64,000 nt of DNA. It comes from Erwinia billingiae Eb661 (GTDB lineage Bacteria > Pseudomonadota > Gammaproteobacteria > Enterobacterales > Enterobacteriaceae). The stretch lies in assembly GCF_000196615.1 (NCBI RefSeq), contig NC_014306.1:4712001-4776000 (forward strand). The letters run 5' to 3'. How positions within the stretch are numbered: position 1 is the first letter of the stretch; the number at the start of each line of letters is the position of its first letter. Under the pieces are notes generated by a model, which saw only the letters and a list, made by a program, of their open reading frames with translations, had not been told where the DNA came from and made no database searches. A program made the position numbers and the translations under genes. This document shows, one piece after another, positions 35,827 to 44,847 of this stretch.

Positions 35827-36905
35827 TAGCGGTCCTGCTGGTTAACGTTGACGGTCACCGACAGGCCCGGACGCAACGCGCCAAACCGGCTGTCGTTGCT
35901 GTCTAACAGAATACGCACCGGCACCCGCTGCACGATTTTGGTGAAGTTGCCGGTGGCGTTTTCGGCGGGCAATACGCTGAACTGCGCGCCCGTTGCCGGA
36001 GAAAGGCTGCTGACATGGCCGTGAAACACCCGGTCGGGCATGACATCAGCACGGATTTCGGCTTTCTGGCCGGGTTTCATCTCCGCCAGCTGGCTCTCTT
36101 TAAAATTGGCATCGATCCATAATCCCTGGCTGGGCACCAGTGACAGCAGTTGCGTGCCGGCGGCAGCAAAGGCGCCGGGCCGCGCGCGGCGGTTACCGAC
36201 CGTGCCGGCAAACGGCGCGCGGATGTCGGTATAGCCGACGTTCAGCTTCGCCATATCCAGCTGGGCCAGCGCCTGTTCAAGGGCAGCCTGCGCCTGCTGG
36301 CTGCGGGCATCCAGTACCGCCAGCTGACGCTGCGATGCGGTGGTTTCGGCCTGGGCTTTCTGTTCAGCGGCAACCGCCTGTTGCCAGGCGGCGGCGGCCT
36401 GCTCGCGACTCTGTCGGGAGACGGCGGCGCTGCTTACCAGCGCGGAATAACGCTGATTATCATCCCGCGTGCGGCGGGACTCTGCCTGCGCCGAACGCAC
36501 GCTGGCCTGCGCGCTGGCAATTGTCGCCTGTTGCAGCTGACGCGTGGCGGCAATGTCCACCAGTTGCGCACGCTGCGCGCTGACGTTGGCCTGCGCCTGC
36601 GCCAGTGCCGCCTGATAATCCGCACTCTCAAGGGTAATCAGCCGATCGCCTTGCTGCACCTGCTGATTGTCCAGCACCCAAACCCGCGCAATATAGCCCG
36701 GCACTTTGGCTGACAGCACGCTGATATCGCCGCCGACATAGGCATCATCGGTTTGCTGCAGGTATCGCCCGGTGTTATACCAGTGCCAGCTATAGCCCGC
36801 CAGCGCGCACAGCAGGACAATCAGCAGCAGAAATGTTAGTGAGCGCTTACGGGGTAGCGTGAACCGGCGCGGTGCCGTGGCACCGTCATTCAGGGTCAGG
36901 CTCAT
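35826..36905 (-). CDS. HlyD-family efflux adaptor, EmrA type
   Basis: Periplasmic adaptor (membrane fusion) protein, 359 residues: one N-terminal membrane anchor (about 24-41), a lipoyl/barrel-sandwich region (TDDAYVGGDISVLSAKVPGYI), a long alpha-helical hairpin rich in Ala/Gln (about 95-215), and the second lipoyl half (YTDIRAPFAGTVGNR). Overlaps hxlR-type gene by 4 bp upstream and the EmrB-type gene by 1 bp downstream, so the three are translated from one mRNA. Confidence 0.9.
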   Translation of the reverse strand: MSLTLNDGATAPRRFTLPRKRSLTFLLLIVLLCALAGYSWHWYNTGRYLQQTDDAYVGGDISVLSAKVPGYIARVWVLDNQQVQQGDRLITLESADYQAALAQAQANVSAQRAQLVDIAATRQLQQATIASAQASVRSAQAESRRTRDDNQRYSALVSSAAVSRQSREQAAAAWQQAVAAEQKAQAETTASQRQLAVLDARSQQAQAALEQALAQLDMAKLNVGYTDIRAPFAGTVGNRRARPGAFAAAGTQLLSLVPSQGLWIDANFKESQLAEMKPGQKAEIRADVMPDRVFHGHVSSLSPATGAQFSVLPAENATGNFTKIVQRVPVRILLDSNDSRFGALRPGLSVTVNVNQQDR

Positions 36906-37444
36906 GATGGGTCACGATAGATGCTGGGTGGGACAAATTTACCGGCAACCCCTGCCCGCTTTTGCTGCACGTACTCATGGCGATAGCGCACCGCCTCGTC
37001 GGCCGCCGGGCCGGGCACAGAGGCATATTCCGTGGCGGTGATCGCCCGGCCGGTCTGTTTATCGGTCAACTCCAGCTCGACCACGCGGCCTGAGCTGCGC
37101 TCGACCAGCTGCATCGAGCGGCCTTCCGGTGCAAGCCAGTTGTTGCCCCACTGCAACAGCGACAGGATCACCGGCCGGAAATCGCGTCCCATTTGCGTGA
37201 GGTGATATTCATAGCGCAGCGGCTTTTCGCAATAGGCGACCCGTTCAAGCAGACCGTCTTCTACCAGGTCTTTCAGCCGTCGGGTGAGGATATTTGGCGC
37301 AATATTGCTGCTTTTTTGCAGTTCATCAAACCGCGTCAGGCCGGCAAACATATCGCGCAGGATCAGCATGCTCCAGCTGTCGCCAATTCGGCCCAGGCTG
37401 CGGGCAATCGGACAGGACATCTGATAAAGGGGATCGGATTTCAT
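36902..37444 (-). CDS. HxlR-family transcriptional regulator of the efflux operon
   Basis: 180-residue winged-helix regulator. The HxlR domain covers about 5-110: CPIARSLGRIGDSWSMLILRD, FDELQKSSNIAPNILTRRLKDL and EYHLTQMGRDFRPVI. A C-terminal extension of about 70 residues has no clear role. Cys10 precedes the domain at the position used as redox switch in some HxlR proteins, so thiol or quinone sensing is possible. First gene of the operon; GGAAG precedes the ATG, and two palindromic operators overlap its promoter, which suggests autoregulation. Confidence 0.87.
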   Translation of the reverse strand: MKSDPLYQMSCPIARSLGRIGDSWSMLILRDMFAGLTRFDELQKSSNIAPNILTRRLKDLVEDGLLERVAYCEKPLRYEYHLTQMGRDFRPVILSLLQWGNNWLAPEGRSMQLVERSSGRVVELELTDKQTGRAITATEYASVPGPAADEAVRYRHEYVQQKRAGVAGKFVPPSIYRDPS

Positions 37445-37462
37445 GGCAGGCTTCCACTCGTG

Positions 37463-37511
37463 ACTTGCATTATGCAAGTAACAGTAGCCAGGTCACTTGC
37501 ATTATGCAAGT
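37463..37511 (-). promoter_or_regulatory. twin palindromic operators and promoter of the HxlR-EmrAB operon
   Basis: Two identical perfect 17-bp palindromes ACTTGCATTATGCAAGT at 37463-37479 and 37495-37511, 32 bp apart (three helical turns). On the minus strand TTGCAT inside the distal copy and TACTGT between the copies are spaced by exactly 17 bp, giving a -35/-10 pair; the start point falls in the proximal copy. A repressor bound at both sites would cover the whole promoter. Confidence 0.85.
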
Positions 37512-37572
37512 GACTTTATTTCGCCTGCCATCGGTCGCGCTGAATTCCTCATGTTCCAGCGAGGTGTTAACG

Positions 37573-38514
37573 CTACTGCGCCGTGAACACGCTGGTGTCG
37601 GTGATCGACTGGACGTCCACTTTCGCCGGCAGGATCGCCAGCGAGGAGAACAGATCGGAGACCTTCTGCACTTTCGCAATATCCTCCGCCGAGACCGGGC
37701 GAATGCCGTGAGAAATCCTGACGGTAATCGCCCTGGCGTCTTCCGGCGACAGTCGGGTCAGTGAAGAGTAAACCTGATTATATTCATCAGGATGCTGCAG
37801 CGCCCATTCCCGCGCTTTCGCCAGACGGCGGGCAAAGTCGGCTATCGCCAGCCTTTTTTGCGGATCCTTTAACGAACTCCCGGTGGCGGTAACAAATGAC
37901 AGCGCGGTAGTCAGTCCTTTGCCGTCGCGCAGCAGGCGCGCGCCGTGCTGTTCGGCGATGCCGAGATAGGGATCGAAGGTCGCCCAGGCGGCAATCTGCC
38001 CGGAGTTGAACGCGGCGCTGGCATCGGTTGGCAGCACAAAACGGACCGGCACCGCATCACGCTTTACGCCCGCCTCTTCCAGCGCCTGATACAGCAAGTG
38101 CTGGGAAATGCTGCCCCGGGCGGAGGAGACCACCACCGGTTTGCCCGGCAGATCCTTGACGCTGTGGATCGGTGAATCGGCCGGAACAACCAGCCCATTC
38201 GAACCGGGATCGCCGACGTTAGTCGCAATAATCTTTAATTCCACCCCGCCTGAAGCCGCCATCAGTACCGGCAAATCCCCGGCATAGGAGGTATCCACCG
38301 CGCCGGCGCGTTGCGCTTCGAACAACGGCGCCGCGCCCTGGAAATTGGCCCAGCGATACTGATAAGGCGCGTCTTTCATTACGCCCGAGGCGTCCACCAG
38401 CGAACGCAGATTACGCGCCTGATCGCCCAGCACCAGCGTCACGCCTGAAAGGTCACTGGCCGCGCTGGCGGCATAAGTGGTGCAAAGCAGCAGCACAGCC
38501 GCTAAATATTTCAT
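37573..38514 (-). CDS. SsuA/TauA-like periplasmic binding protein (orphan)
   Basis: Binding protein of the nitrate/sulfonate/taurine (NMT1/SsuA) class, 313 residues with a signal peptide (cleavage about 18, AASA-A). Class features: LGDQARNLRSLVDASGVMKDAPYQYRWANFQGAAPLFEAQRAGAVD, with the loop AGDLPVLMAASGG and WATFDPYLGIAE. No permease or ATPase gene is adjacent. It lies 12 bp downstream of a class II aldolase gene on the same strand, so the two are probably co-transcribed. Likely ligand is a sulfonate or small carboxylate; not determinable here. Confidence 0.8.
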   Translation of the reverse strand: MKYLAAVLLLCTTYAASAASDLSGVTLVLGDQARNLRSLVDASGVMKDAPYQYRWANFQGAAPLFEAQRAGAVDTSYAGDLPVLMAASGGVELKIIATNVGDPGSNGLVVPADSPIHSVKDLPGKPVVVSSARGSISQHLLYQALEEAGVKRDAVPVRFVLPTDASAAFNSGQIAAWATFDPYLGIAEQHGARLLRDGKGLTTALSFVTATGSSLKDPQKRLAIADFARRLAKAREWALQHPDEYNQVYSSLTRLSPEDARAITVRISHGIRPVSAEDIAKVQKVSDLFSSLAILPAKVDVQSITDTSVFTAQ

Positions 38515-38526
38515 GGCGATCCCTTA

Positions 38527-39297
38527 TTAAAGTGCGTTGCGTTGCAGCTGGCGGATATAGGCATCCCAGTGCAGGAGATATTTTTTGTTTTTAATGCCGT
38601 TATCAAACACCTGCGCGGCTTTCTCCGCCACGTCGTCCGGCACGATGGTCAGCTCGCTGCCGCCGGTCTGCGCAGCCAGCTGAGCCACGCAGGCGCGCTC
38701 CAGGTAATAGAGGTTATAGAAGGCTTCTTCAAGGTTGTTGCCGCAGGTCAGCAGGCCGTGATTGCGCAGGATCAGCGCGTTGAGATCGCCCAGATCGGCG
38801 ACGATGCGCTGCTGCTCGTCCAGATCCAGCGCTATCCCTTCGTAGTCGTGATACGCCAGACGTTGGAAGAAACGCATGCTGTGTTGGGAAATCATCAGCA
38901 GACCCTTTTTCTGCGCCGCCACGCCAATCCCGGCGGCGGTATGGGTATGCAACACGGCATGGGTTTCCGGGCGCGCGCGGTGGATGGCGCTGTGGATCAC
39001 GTAGCCCGCCGGATTAATGCCCAGACCGGTGGGATCGTCGATGATCTCACCATCCAGATCGATCTTAACCAGCGTTTCCGGGGTGATCTCATCGAAGGTT
39101 TGTCCGTAGGCGTTGATCAGGAAGTGAGGCTTTTCCCCCGGCACGCGCAGCGAAAAATGGGTATAGATATGGTCGGTCCAGCGGAGCTTCGCCGCCAGCT
39201 GATAACAGTGCGCCAGTTTGACCCTTGCCTGCCACTCCTCGTCCGTGATCCTGCTCCGTAAAGGCGCTGCACTTTTTAGTACCACCGCATCAGTCAT
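38527..39297 (-). CDS. class II aldolase/adducin family protein
   Basis: 256-residue class II aldolase-fold protein. Zinc ligands are visible in HTHTAAGIG and RNHGLLTCG; other blocks are WTDHIYTHFSLRVPG and INPAGYVIHSAIH. Members range from fuculose-phosphate aldolases to proteins without known substrate; this one is in the adducin-like group with unknown reaction. CAGGAG precedes the ATG. First gene of a likely two-gene unit with the orphan binding protein. Confidence 0.82.
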   Translation of the reverse strand: MTDAVVLKSAAPLRSRITDEEWQARVKLAHCYQLAAKLRWTDHIYTHFSLRVPGEKPHFLINAYGQTFDEITPETLVKIDLDGEIIDDPTGLGINPAGYVIHSAIHRARPETHAVLHTHTAAGIGVAAQKKGLLMISQHSMRFFQRLAYHDYEGIALDLDEQQRIVADLGDLNALILRNHGLLTCGNNLEEAFYNLYYLERACVAQLAAQTGGSELTIVPDDVAEKAAQVFDNGIKNKKYLLHWDAYIRQLQRNAL

Positions 39298-39530
39298 TTT
39301 CGCTCCTGTTGTTGTCCGGGTTACGCGGCCAGACCGCGAAGGCATCCTGACACAGGAGAAAAACGGCGGGGAAACGATCAATCCGGCAATAATTTGCAGA
39401 ATATTGACTAAAGCCCGGTCTCTGCGCTTATGATGCTGGCAGACTGTCTGGCTTTTCGTCAGCTATACCGTCATTTGCGGCTGGCCGGCACTTTTTTACG
39501 CAACGTTTTGTTGGGTTACAGAGGTACGAC

Positions 39531-41129
39531 GTGGACTCTATTTTTAAGACCAGCCCGCAAAAGAAGGGCCTTTTTTTGACCATTGCCGGTCTGGCACCGC
39601 TGCTCCTCTGCCTGCTGTTTACCTTTATCGACGCCCGACAAATTGTACAACGTCAGCAATCCGTAACGGCCTCAATGCTGCTCACGCAGGCCGAGTCGAT
39701 TAGCGATCAGGCGTGGAATATGGTCGGCTATCTGCGCAAGTTCTCCGATAAATCCTGCACGGACATTAATGAGCAGCTGCAGGAATACGCCTCGCAGTAC
39801 CCCTATTTCCGCTCAATCGGCGTGATGCAGGATGACGAAGTCACCTGTTCGTCAATGTATGCCGGTTTACGCGGCGACCTGAAGACCATGCTGCAAGGCC
39901 CACCACCAGAAACGCGCAAAGCCTGGTGGATGACCTCGCTGGCCGGCACGTTTTCGGTAAAGGATCGCCCGGCCGTAATCTATGTGCGCGACACCCCGAG
40001 CATGTTTAGCAGCTATGCGATAGTGGATGGCCAGTATCTGCTCGACTTTATGGATGCGGTGGGCAAAAGCCACGATTACGCCATCGTGTTGCAGTTTGGC
40101 GGCGGTTACCGCATCGCCAGCGGCACGCTCCCGGATGAGCGCGCTTCCCTGCTCAGGGCGCATACGCTGGTTGAAACCTCGCAACGCTATCCGATTGTCG
40201 CCACCGTCACCTCGCCTGCGCGTGACCTGGCGTTAACCTGGCGCCACGGCATGGTGACCTTTATCCCGATGGCGGCCATTTTCTCGCTGCTGTTGATGAT
40301 GGTGACCAACAACTGGCTGAAGCGAAAGGTATCGATCCGCGACCAGCTTAAGCGGGCGATTCAGCGCCGGGAATTCTCGGTAAATTATCAGCCGGTGTAT
40401 AACGTGGAGACCGGCAAAGCCTCCGGTGCGGAAGCGCTAATGCGCTGGAAATTACCCAATGGCCGCTGGGCCAGACCGGATCTGTTTATTCAGGCTGCCG
40501 AAGAAGAAGGAATGATTGTCCCGCTGACCCAATCTTTATTGCAGAATATCGCCGAGGATATGCGCGACTGGCAGATCCCGCCGAACTTCCATATTGGATT
40601 GAATATCGCCGGTGAGCATATTCAGCATGCGGATTTTATGGCGGACATCCGTGAATTTGCCGCCAAAATAGCCCACCACCAGCCGAATATTACCCTTGAG
40701 CTGACCGAACGCAGCCTGATTTCCGACGGCGACGATGTGATCAGCAAACTGCAGCAGCTTCGCCGCGAAGGGATTAAGATCGCCATCGATGACTTCGGCA
40801 CCGGCCACTGCTCGCTCTCTTACCTGCAAACCTTCCCGCTGGACTACCTGAAAATTGACCGTGGCTTCGTGAATGCCATTGAATCGGTTGAGGGCGAAGC
40901 GCCGGTGCTGGATGCGATTATCATGCTGAGCCATAAGCTGAAGCTGAGCATCGTGGCGGAAGGGGTGGAAACGCCGCTGCAGCTGGAGTATCTGAAAAAG
41001 CGTGGGGTGATCTTTATCCAGGGCTATCTGTATGCCCGGCCGATGACCGGCAGTGCGTTAATGGCGTGGATGGAAGAACAAAATCAGCAACCCTGGACGT
41101 CAGTGCCCGTCGCGGTGAGAGAAGAATAA
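39531..41129 (+). CDS. membrane c-di-GMP phosphodiesterase (CSS-EAL)
   Basis: 532 residues. N-terminal membrane segment (about 14-33), a periplasmic CSS-motif domain with C-S-S at 106-108 and a second Cys at 76, a second membrane segment (about 242-260), then an EAL domain (about 270-515). Catalytic residues are all present: EAL (301-303), LNIAGEHI, ELTER (390-394), DDFGTG (420-425), K441 and VAEGVE (475-480). So it should hydrolyse c-di-GMP; in E. coli CSS-EAL proteins, loss of the periplasmic disulfide activates the enzyme. Start is GTG, with AGAGGT upstream. Confidence 0.92.
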   Translation: MDSIFKTSPQKKGLFLTIAGLAPLLLCLLFTFIDARQIVQRQQSVTASMLLTQAESISDQAWNMVGYLRKFSDKSCTDINEQLQEYASQYPYFRSIGVMQDDEVTCSSMYAGLRGDLKTMLQGPPPETRKAWWMTSLAGTFSVKDRPAVIYVRDTPSMFSSYAIVDGQYLLDFMDAVGKSHDYAIVLQFGGGYRIASGTLPDERASLLRAHTLVETSQRYPIVATVTSPARDLALTWRHGMVTFIPMAAIFSLLLMMVTNNWLKRKVSIRDQLKRAIQRREFSVNYQPVYNVETGKASGAEALMRWKLPNGRWARPDLFIQAAEEEGMIVPLTQSLLQNIAEDMRDWQIPPNFHIGLNIAGEHIQHADFMADIREFAAKIAHHQPNITLELTERSLISDGDDVISKLQQLRREGIKIAIDDFGTGHCSLSYLQTFPLDYLKIDRGFVNAIESVEGEAPVLDAIIMLSHKLKLSIVAEGVETPLQLEYLKKRGVIFIQGYLYARPMTGSALMAWMEEQNQQPWTSVPVAVREE

Positions 41130-41139
41130 AGGCGAAGAG

Positions 41140-41649
41140 TTAGCTGCGACGTTTAAGCGCGGCGCGTAATGCCACGTTGACCGTTTCGTCAGCCACCGGC
41201 GGGGTTATTTTTGTTTCGGCTTTAATCCCTACCGCTTCACGGCGTGCTTCTACCCGCTGATTAATGCGTTCCAGCGTCGGCATAATATGATCGGCCAGCT
41301 GCTGATACTCCTGATAAATTTCCTCGCGGCGGGAATTGACACTTTGTTCGGCCAGTTTTACACCCAATGCCTGAAAGCGTTCCACCATGCCCTGCATCTG
41401 CTTTGACAACAGTCCGTAACGGTTCAGCACCCCAGCCTGCTGCGCCACACTTTTGCTCTGTAAATGCACCTGCTGCACTATTTTATCGACACTTTCACCA
41501 CAGTTCAGCCACGCGTTTTGCGGCGAAATAACCTGATTATCAATAATGTTAACGGCGTGATAATGACGCCAGAGACGTAAATTATTATCAATGCTTTCTT
41601 GCATATTAAGATAATAATTTTCAAAGGTGTTGCTATTTTTATTATACAT
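41140..41649 (-). CDS. hypothetical helical protein, AT-rich gene
   Basis: 169-residue protein that I do not recognise. It is rich in Gln, Asn and charged residues, has no signal peptide or membrane segment, and looks mostly alpha-helical, possibly coiled coil, from about 65 to 145. The basic C-terminus ends AALKRRS. Phasin-like small helical proteins have this general look, but no motif supports that. GGAGTC lies 7 bases before the ATG; a more upstream ATG lacks a ribosome site. The 5' third and the upstream region are far more AT-rich than the neighbours, suggesting recent acquisition. Convergent with the EAL gene. Confidence 0.65.
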   Translation of the reverse strand: MYNKNSNTFENYYLNMQESIDNNLRLWRHYHAVNIIDNQVISPQNAWLNCGESVDKIVQQVHLQSKSVAQQAGVLNRYGLLSKQMQGMVERFQALGVKLAEQSVNSRREEIYQEYQQLADHIMPTLERINQRVEARREAVGIKAETKITPPVADETVNVALRAALKRRS

Positions 41650-42133
41650 TGCTGACTCCGCAAAAATGCGGCAGGAAGTATTACCCATAGTCTGTTCGCA
41701 CGCAACAAATAACTTTTTTGAATGTTATTAACTAATTTAACTTAATTCAGCCAATGAATTATCAGCAATTAACGGTTCTGTTCTCTTCTATTATTCTGCT
41801 CATCAGAATGAATACCTGCCAATGGCCGTTTTGCCGTGAAGCAGCCCCGTCGGCGGCTGGCCCTGGCTTTGTTAAATTCCTTGTCTGAATCAGATTCGGT
41901 CTGTTGCATCGCTGTAGCTAATTTCAGACAGAAATTATGTTAGCCGCGTAAGAAACGATATACTGAATGCAGACAGTTATCTGTTGATGGGCGCCATTAC
42001 CCACCACAAATCGCTGTCAGTGGGGCTTCTGGCCCTGCACTATTTGACCCGTTTCGCCCGGTGCCAGGTCTTGCGCACGAGCAGAAAGGGGCAAGAATCT
42101 AATTGGGAAACAGACAATTACAGGGTGTTTTAT
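41650..42133. promoter_or_regulatory. divergent region upstream of proP
   Basis: 484 bp without a gene. The left 180 bp (to about 41830) are very AT-rich and probably hold the promoter of the hypothetical gene. Nearer proP, TATACT at 41959-41964 could be a -10 element giving a leader of about 160 bases; its -35 (TTATGT) is poor, which would fit a sigma-S or activator-dependent promoter such as proP P2 of E. coli. Confidence 0.4.
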
Positions 42134-43639
42134 ATGAAGCTACGTAGGAAGCGTGTTAAGCCGATTGGCTTAAAAGACGTAACGATCATTGATGATGCCA
42201 GGTTACGCAAAGCCATTACCGCAGCGTCGCTGGGTAACGCTATGGAGTGGTTTGACTTTGGGGTTTACGGCTTTGTGGCCTTCGCCTTAGGCCAGGTGTT
42301 TTTCCCGGGTGCCGATCCGGGCTTGCAGATGATTGCCGCTCTGGCAACCTTCTCCGTTCCTTTCCTTATTCGTCCTTTAGGTGGTCTTTTCTTCGGCAGA
42401 CTCGGTGACAAATACGGTCGCCAGAAAATCCTCTCTATCACCATTGTTATCATGTCGGTCAGTACTTTCTGTATCGGTCTGATACCGTCTTACGCCACCA
42501 TTGGCATCTGGGCACCGATCCTGCTGCTGCTGTGTAAAATGGCGCAAGGCTTCTCGGTCGGCGGTGAATATACCGGTGCGTCGATCTTCGTGGCGGAATA
42601 CTCCCCCGACCGTAAACGCGGCTTTATGGGCAGCTGGCTGGACTTCGGCTCCATTGTCGGCTTCGTCACCGGTGCGGGCCTGGTCGTGCTGATCTCTACC
42701 GTCATCGGTGATGCCAAGTTCCTTGAGTGGGGCTGGCGTATTCCGTTCTTCGTGGCGCTGCCGTTAGGACTGATCGGCATCTACCTGCGTAACGCGCTGG
42801 AAGAAACACCTGCGTTCCAGCAGCACGTGGACAAGCTGGAAAAAGGTGATCGTGAAGGTCTGGCCGAAGGGCCAAAAGTGTCGTTTAAAGAGATTGCCAC
42901 CAAGCACTGGAAAAGCCTGCTGGCCTGTATCGGTCTGGTGCTCTCGACTAACGTCACCTACTACATGCTGTTGACGTATATGCCGAGCTACCTGTCGCAC
43001 AATCTTCACTATTCTGAAGATCACGGCGTGTTAATCATCATCGCCATCATGATTGGTATGCTGTTTATTCAGCCGATTATGGGCCTGATGAGCGATAAGT
43101 TTGGTCGTCGTCCGTTTGTGATTATCGGCAGTATCGCGCTGATGATTATGGCCATTCCTTGCTTCATGCTGATCAACAGTAACGTCACCGGGCTGATCTT
43201 TGCCGGTCTGCTGATCCTGGCGGTGATACTGAACTGCTTCACCGGCGTGATGGCCTCGTCGCTGCCAGCGATGTTCCCGACGCACATTCGTTACAGCGCC
43301 TTAGCCAGTGCCTTTAATATCTCGATTCTGGTGGCGGGTCTGACGCCAACGCTGGCCGCCTGGCTGGTTGAATATACCGCGAACCTCTACATGCCGGCTT
43401 ACTACCTGATGGTGGTGGCGGTGGTGGGCCTGGTCACCGGTATCATGATGAAAGAAACCGCCAATATGCCACTGCGTGGCGCGACTCCGGCGGCTTCCGA
43501 TATTCATGAAGCGAAAGAGCTGTTGCAGGAGCATCACGATAATATCGAAACCAAAATCGACGATATCAGTGAGCAGATTGCCGAGCTGGAAGAGAAACGT
43601 AAGCATCTGATTAATCAGCATCCCAATATCAACGAATAA
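42134..43639 (+). CDS. proP: proline/glycine betaine:H+ symporter ProP
   Basis: Osmosensory MFS symporter importing proline, glycine betaine and other compatible solutes. 501 residues (E. coli 500), twelve membrane segments, with the signature blocks SLGNAMEWFDFGVYGFVAFALG, GDKYGRQK and VGGEYTGASIFVAEYSPDRKRG; the C-terminal tail (about 465-501) is the coiled coil involved in osmosensing (heptads in ETKIDDISEQIAELEEKRK). The ATG at MKLRRKRVKPIGL aligns with E. coli; the open frame extends upstream but without support. Confidence 0.96.
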   Translation: MKLRRKRVKPIGLKDVTIIDDARLRKAITAASLGNAMEWFDFGVYGFVAFALGQVFFPGADPGLQMIAALATFSVPFLIRPLGGLFFGRLGDKYGRQKILSITIVIMSVSTFCIGLIPSYATIGIWAPILLLLCKMAQGFSVGGEYTGASIFVAEYSPDRKRGFMGSWLDFGSIVGFVTGAGLVVLISTVIGDAKFLEWGWRIPFFVALPLGLIGIYLRNALEETPAFQQHVDKLEKGDREGLAEGPKVSFKEIATKHWKSLLACIGLVLSTNVTYYMLLTYMPSYLSHNLHYSEDHGVLIIIAIMIGMLFIQPIMGLMSDKFGRRPFVIIGSIALMIMAIPCFMLINSNVTGLIFAGLLILAVILNCFTGVMASSLPAMFPTHIRYSALASAFNISILVAGLTPTLAAWLVEYTANLYMPAYYLMVVAVVGLVTGIMMKETANMPLRGATPAASDIHEAKELLQEHHDNIETKIDDISEQIAELEEKRKHLINQHPNINE

Positions 43640-43662
43640 CGTTGGTCTGGACTGATAGCAGC

Positions 43663-43697
43663 AAAAGGCCCGCGAAATTCGCGGGCCTTTTTTTATG
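43663..43697. terminator. terminator proP / siderophore-binding gene
   Basis: AAAAGGCCCGCGAA-att-CGCGGGCCTTTTTTT hairpin with T-run; A-run on the left side makes it bidirectional between the convergent genes. Confidence 0.92.
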
Positions 43698-43708
43698 GCT
43701 TAACGTTT

Positions 43709-44824
43709 TTAGTGCCCATTTGCGGCGCTGTCTGGCGTGGTCCAGTAGGTGCCCTTTTCGGCTAACGGCAGGAACTGCTGATTCATCTCATCCAGCGTTT
43801 TACGCGGGTCGAGATCGGCAAACAGCTGGGGATGCAGCGCCTTAGCGAAGATCTCCACATCCAGCAGATGCCACGGACTCATATAGAAGTTGTGCCACAC
43901 CGCCAGCGCCCGACCGTTGCGGATGGCCGGCAGCTGGGAGATGACCGACTCGTTCGCCAGCGCCTTGCTGAAGCTCTGCTGAGCCGCCGCCGCATTAACC
44001 TGCGGGCCAAGCTGAAGCTGCTCCGTTTGCTGCGGGCCGCCCGAGCCGGTGGCCAGGTAAACCTCCGGGTTGGCGGCAATGATCGCTTCCGGGCTGAGCT
44101 GGCCAAACACGCCGCCAAACCGACCCGTCGCAATATTATTGCCCCCGGCAAACGCCAGTAAATCGGCCAGATTGCCGTGGCTTACCGTGGTGCAACATTC
44201 CTCTCTGCGGCCGATATGCAGCTGCAACAGCACGCTCGGTTTTTCCGGATTGGCGGTGGCCAGCCGATCTCGGATCAGATTCATATGCTGCTGATAAAAA
44301 TCAATAAAGCGTTGCGCTTTCGCCTGGTCATTCAGCGCTTCGCCCAGAATTTTCAGGCTCGGCACGGTGTTTTTCAGCAGGTCGACGCGGGTATCAATAT
44401 AGATTACCGCAATGCCTGCCGCAGTAAGCTGCATCTGGAAGCTGTCATGATTGCTTTCCTGTTTGGCATACACCGGCAGGATCACCAGATCGGGCTGCAG
44501 GGCGATCACCTTCTCCACGCTGATCTGGGTATAATTCGACTTGCCGACCAGCGGGATGGTTTTGATCTGCGGAAATGCGTCAACGTAACGATCCCAGGTT
44601 TGACGATCCAGCTTTTGCAGATCGCCTGGCCAGCCCACCACCCGTTTCGCCGGATTGCCTTCTTCCACCAGCGCCAGGGTGTAAATCATCCGGCTTTCCC
44701 CCACCACAATCCGCTGCGGGTTATCCGGCACCTCTACCTTGCGTTGCAGAATGTCGGTGATGGTTTTCGCCGGTGCCACGCTGCTGACCAGCATCAGCAG
44801 CAGGCTGATCAATGCCCTGTTCAT
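43709..44824 (-). CDS. periplasmic siderophore/cobalamin-type binding protein
   Basis: Class III (BtuF/FhuD/FecB fold) periplasmic binding protein, 371 residues with a signal peptide (cleavage about 19, APA-K). Begins TITDILQRKVEVPDNPQRIVV, then VEKVIALQPDLVILP in the first lobe and LADLLAFAGGNNIA and SPEAIIAANPEVYLATG in the second, all typical of the family. It lies 23 bp downstream of a TonB-dependent receptor, so both should serve the same iron chelate. No permease or ATPase is adjacent. Confidence 0.85.
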   Translation of the reverse strand: MNRALISLLLMLVSSVAPAKTITDILQRKVEVPDNPQRIVVGESRMIYTLALVEEGNPAKRVVGWPGDLQKLDRQTWDRYVDAFPQIKTIPLVGKSNYTQISVEKVIALQPDLVILPVYAKQESNHDSFQMQLTAAGIAVIYIDTRVDLLKNTVPSLKILGEALNDQAKAQRFIDFYQQHMNLIRDRLATANPEKPSVLLQLHIGRREECCTTVSHGNLADLLAFAGGNNIATGRFGGVFGQLSPEAIIAANPEVYLATGSGGPQQTEQLQLGPQVNAAAAQQSFSKALANESVISQLPAIRNGRALAVWHNFYMSPWHLLDVEIFAKALHPQLFADLDPRKTLDEMNQQFLPLAEKGTYWTTPDSAANGH

Positions 44825-44847
44825 CGCTTTTCCTTCTCCGTTGGCTA

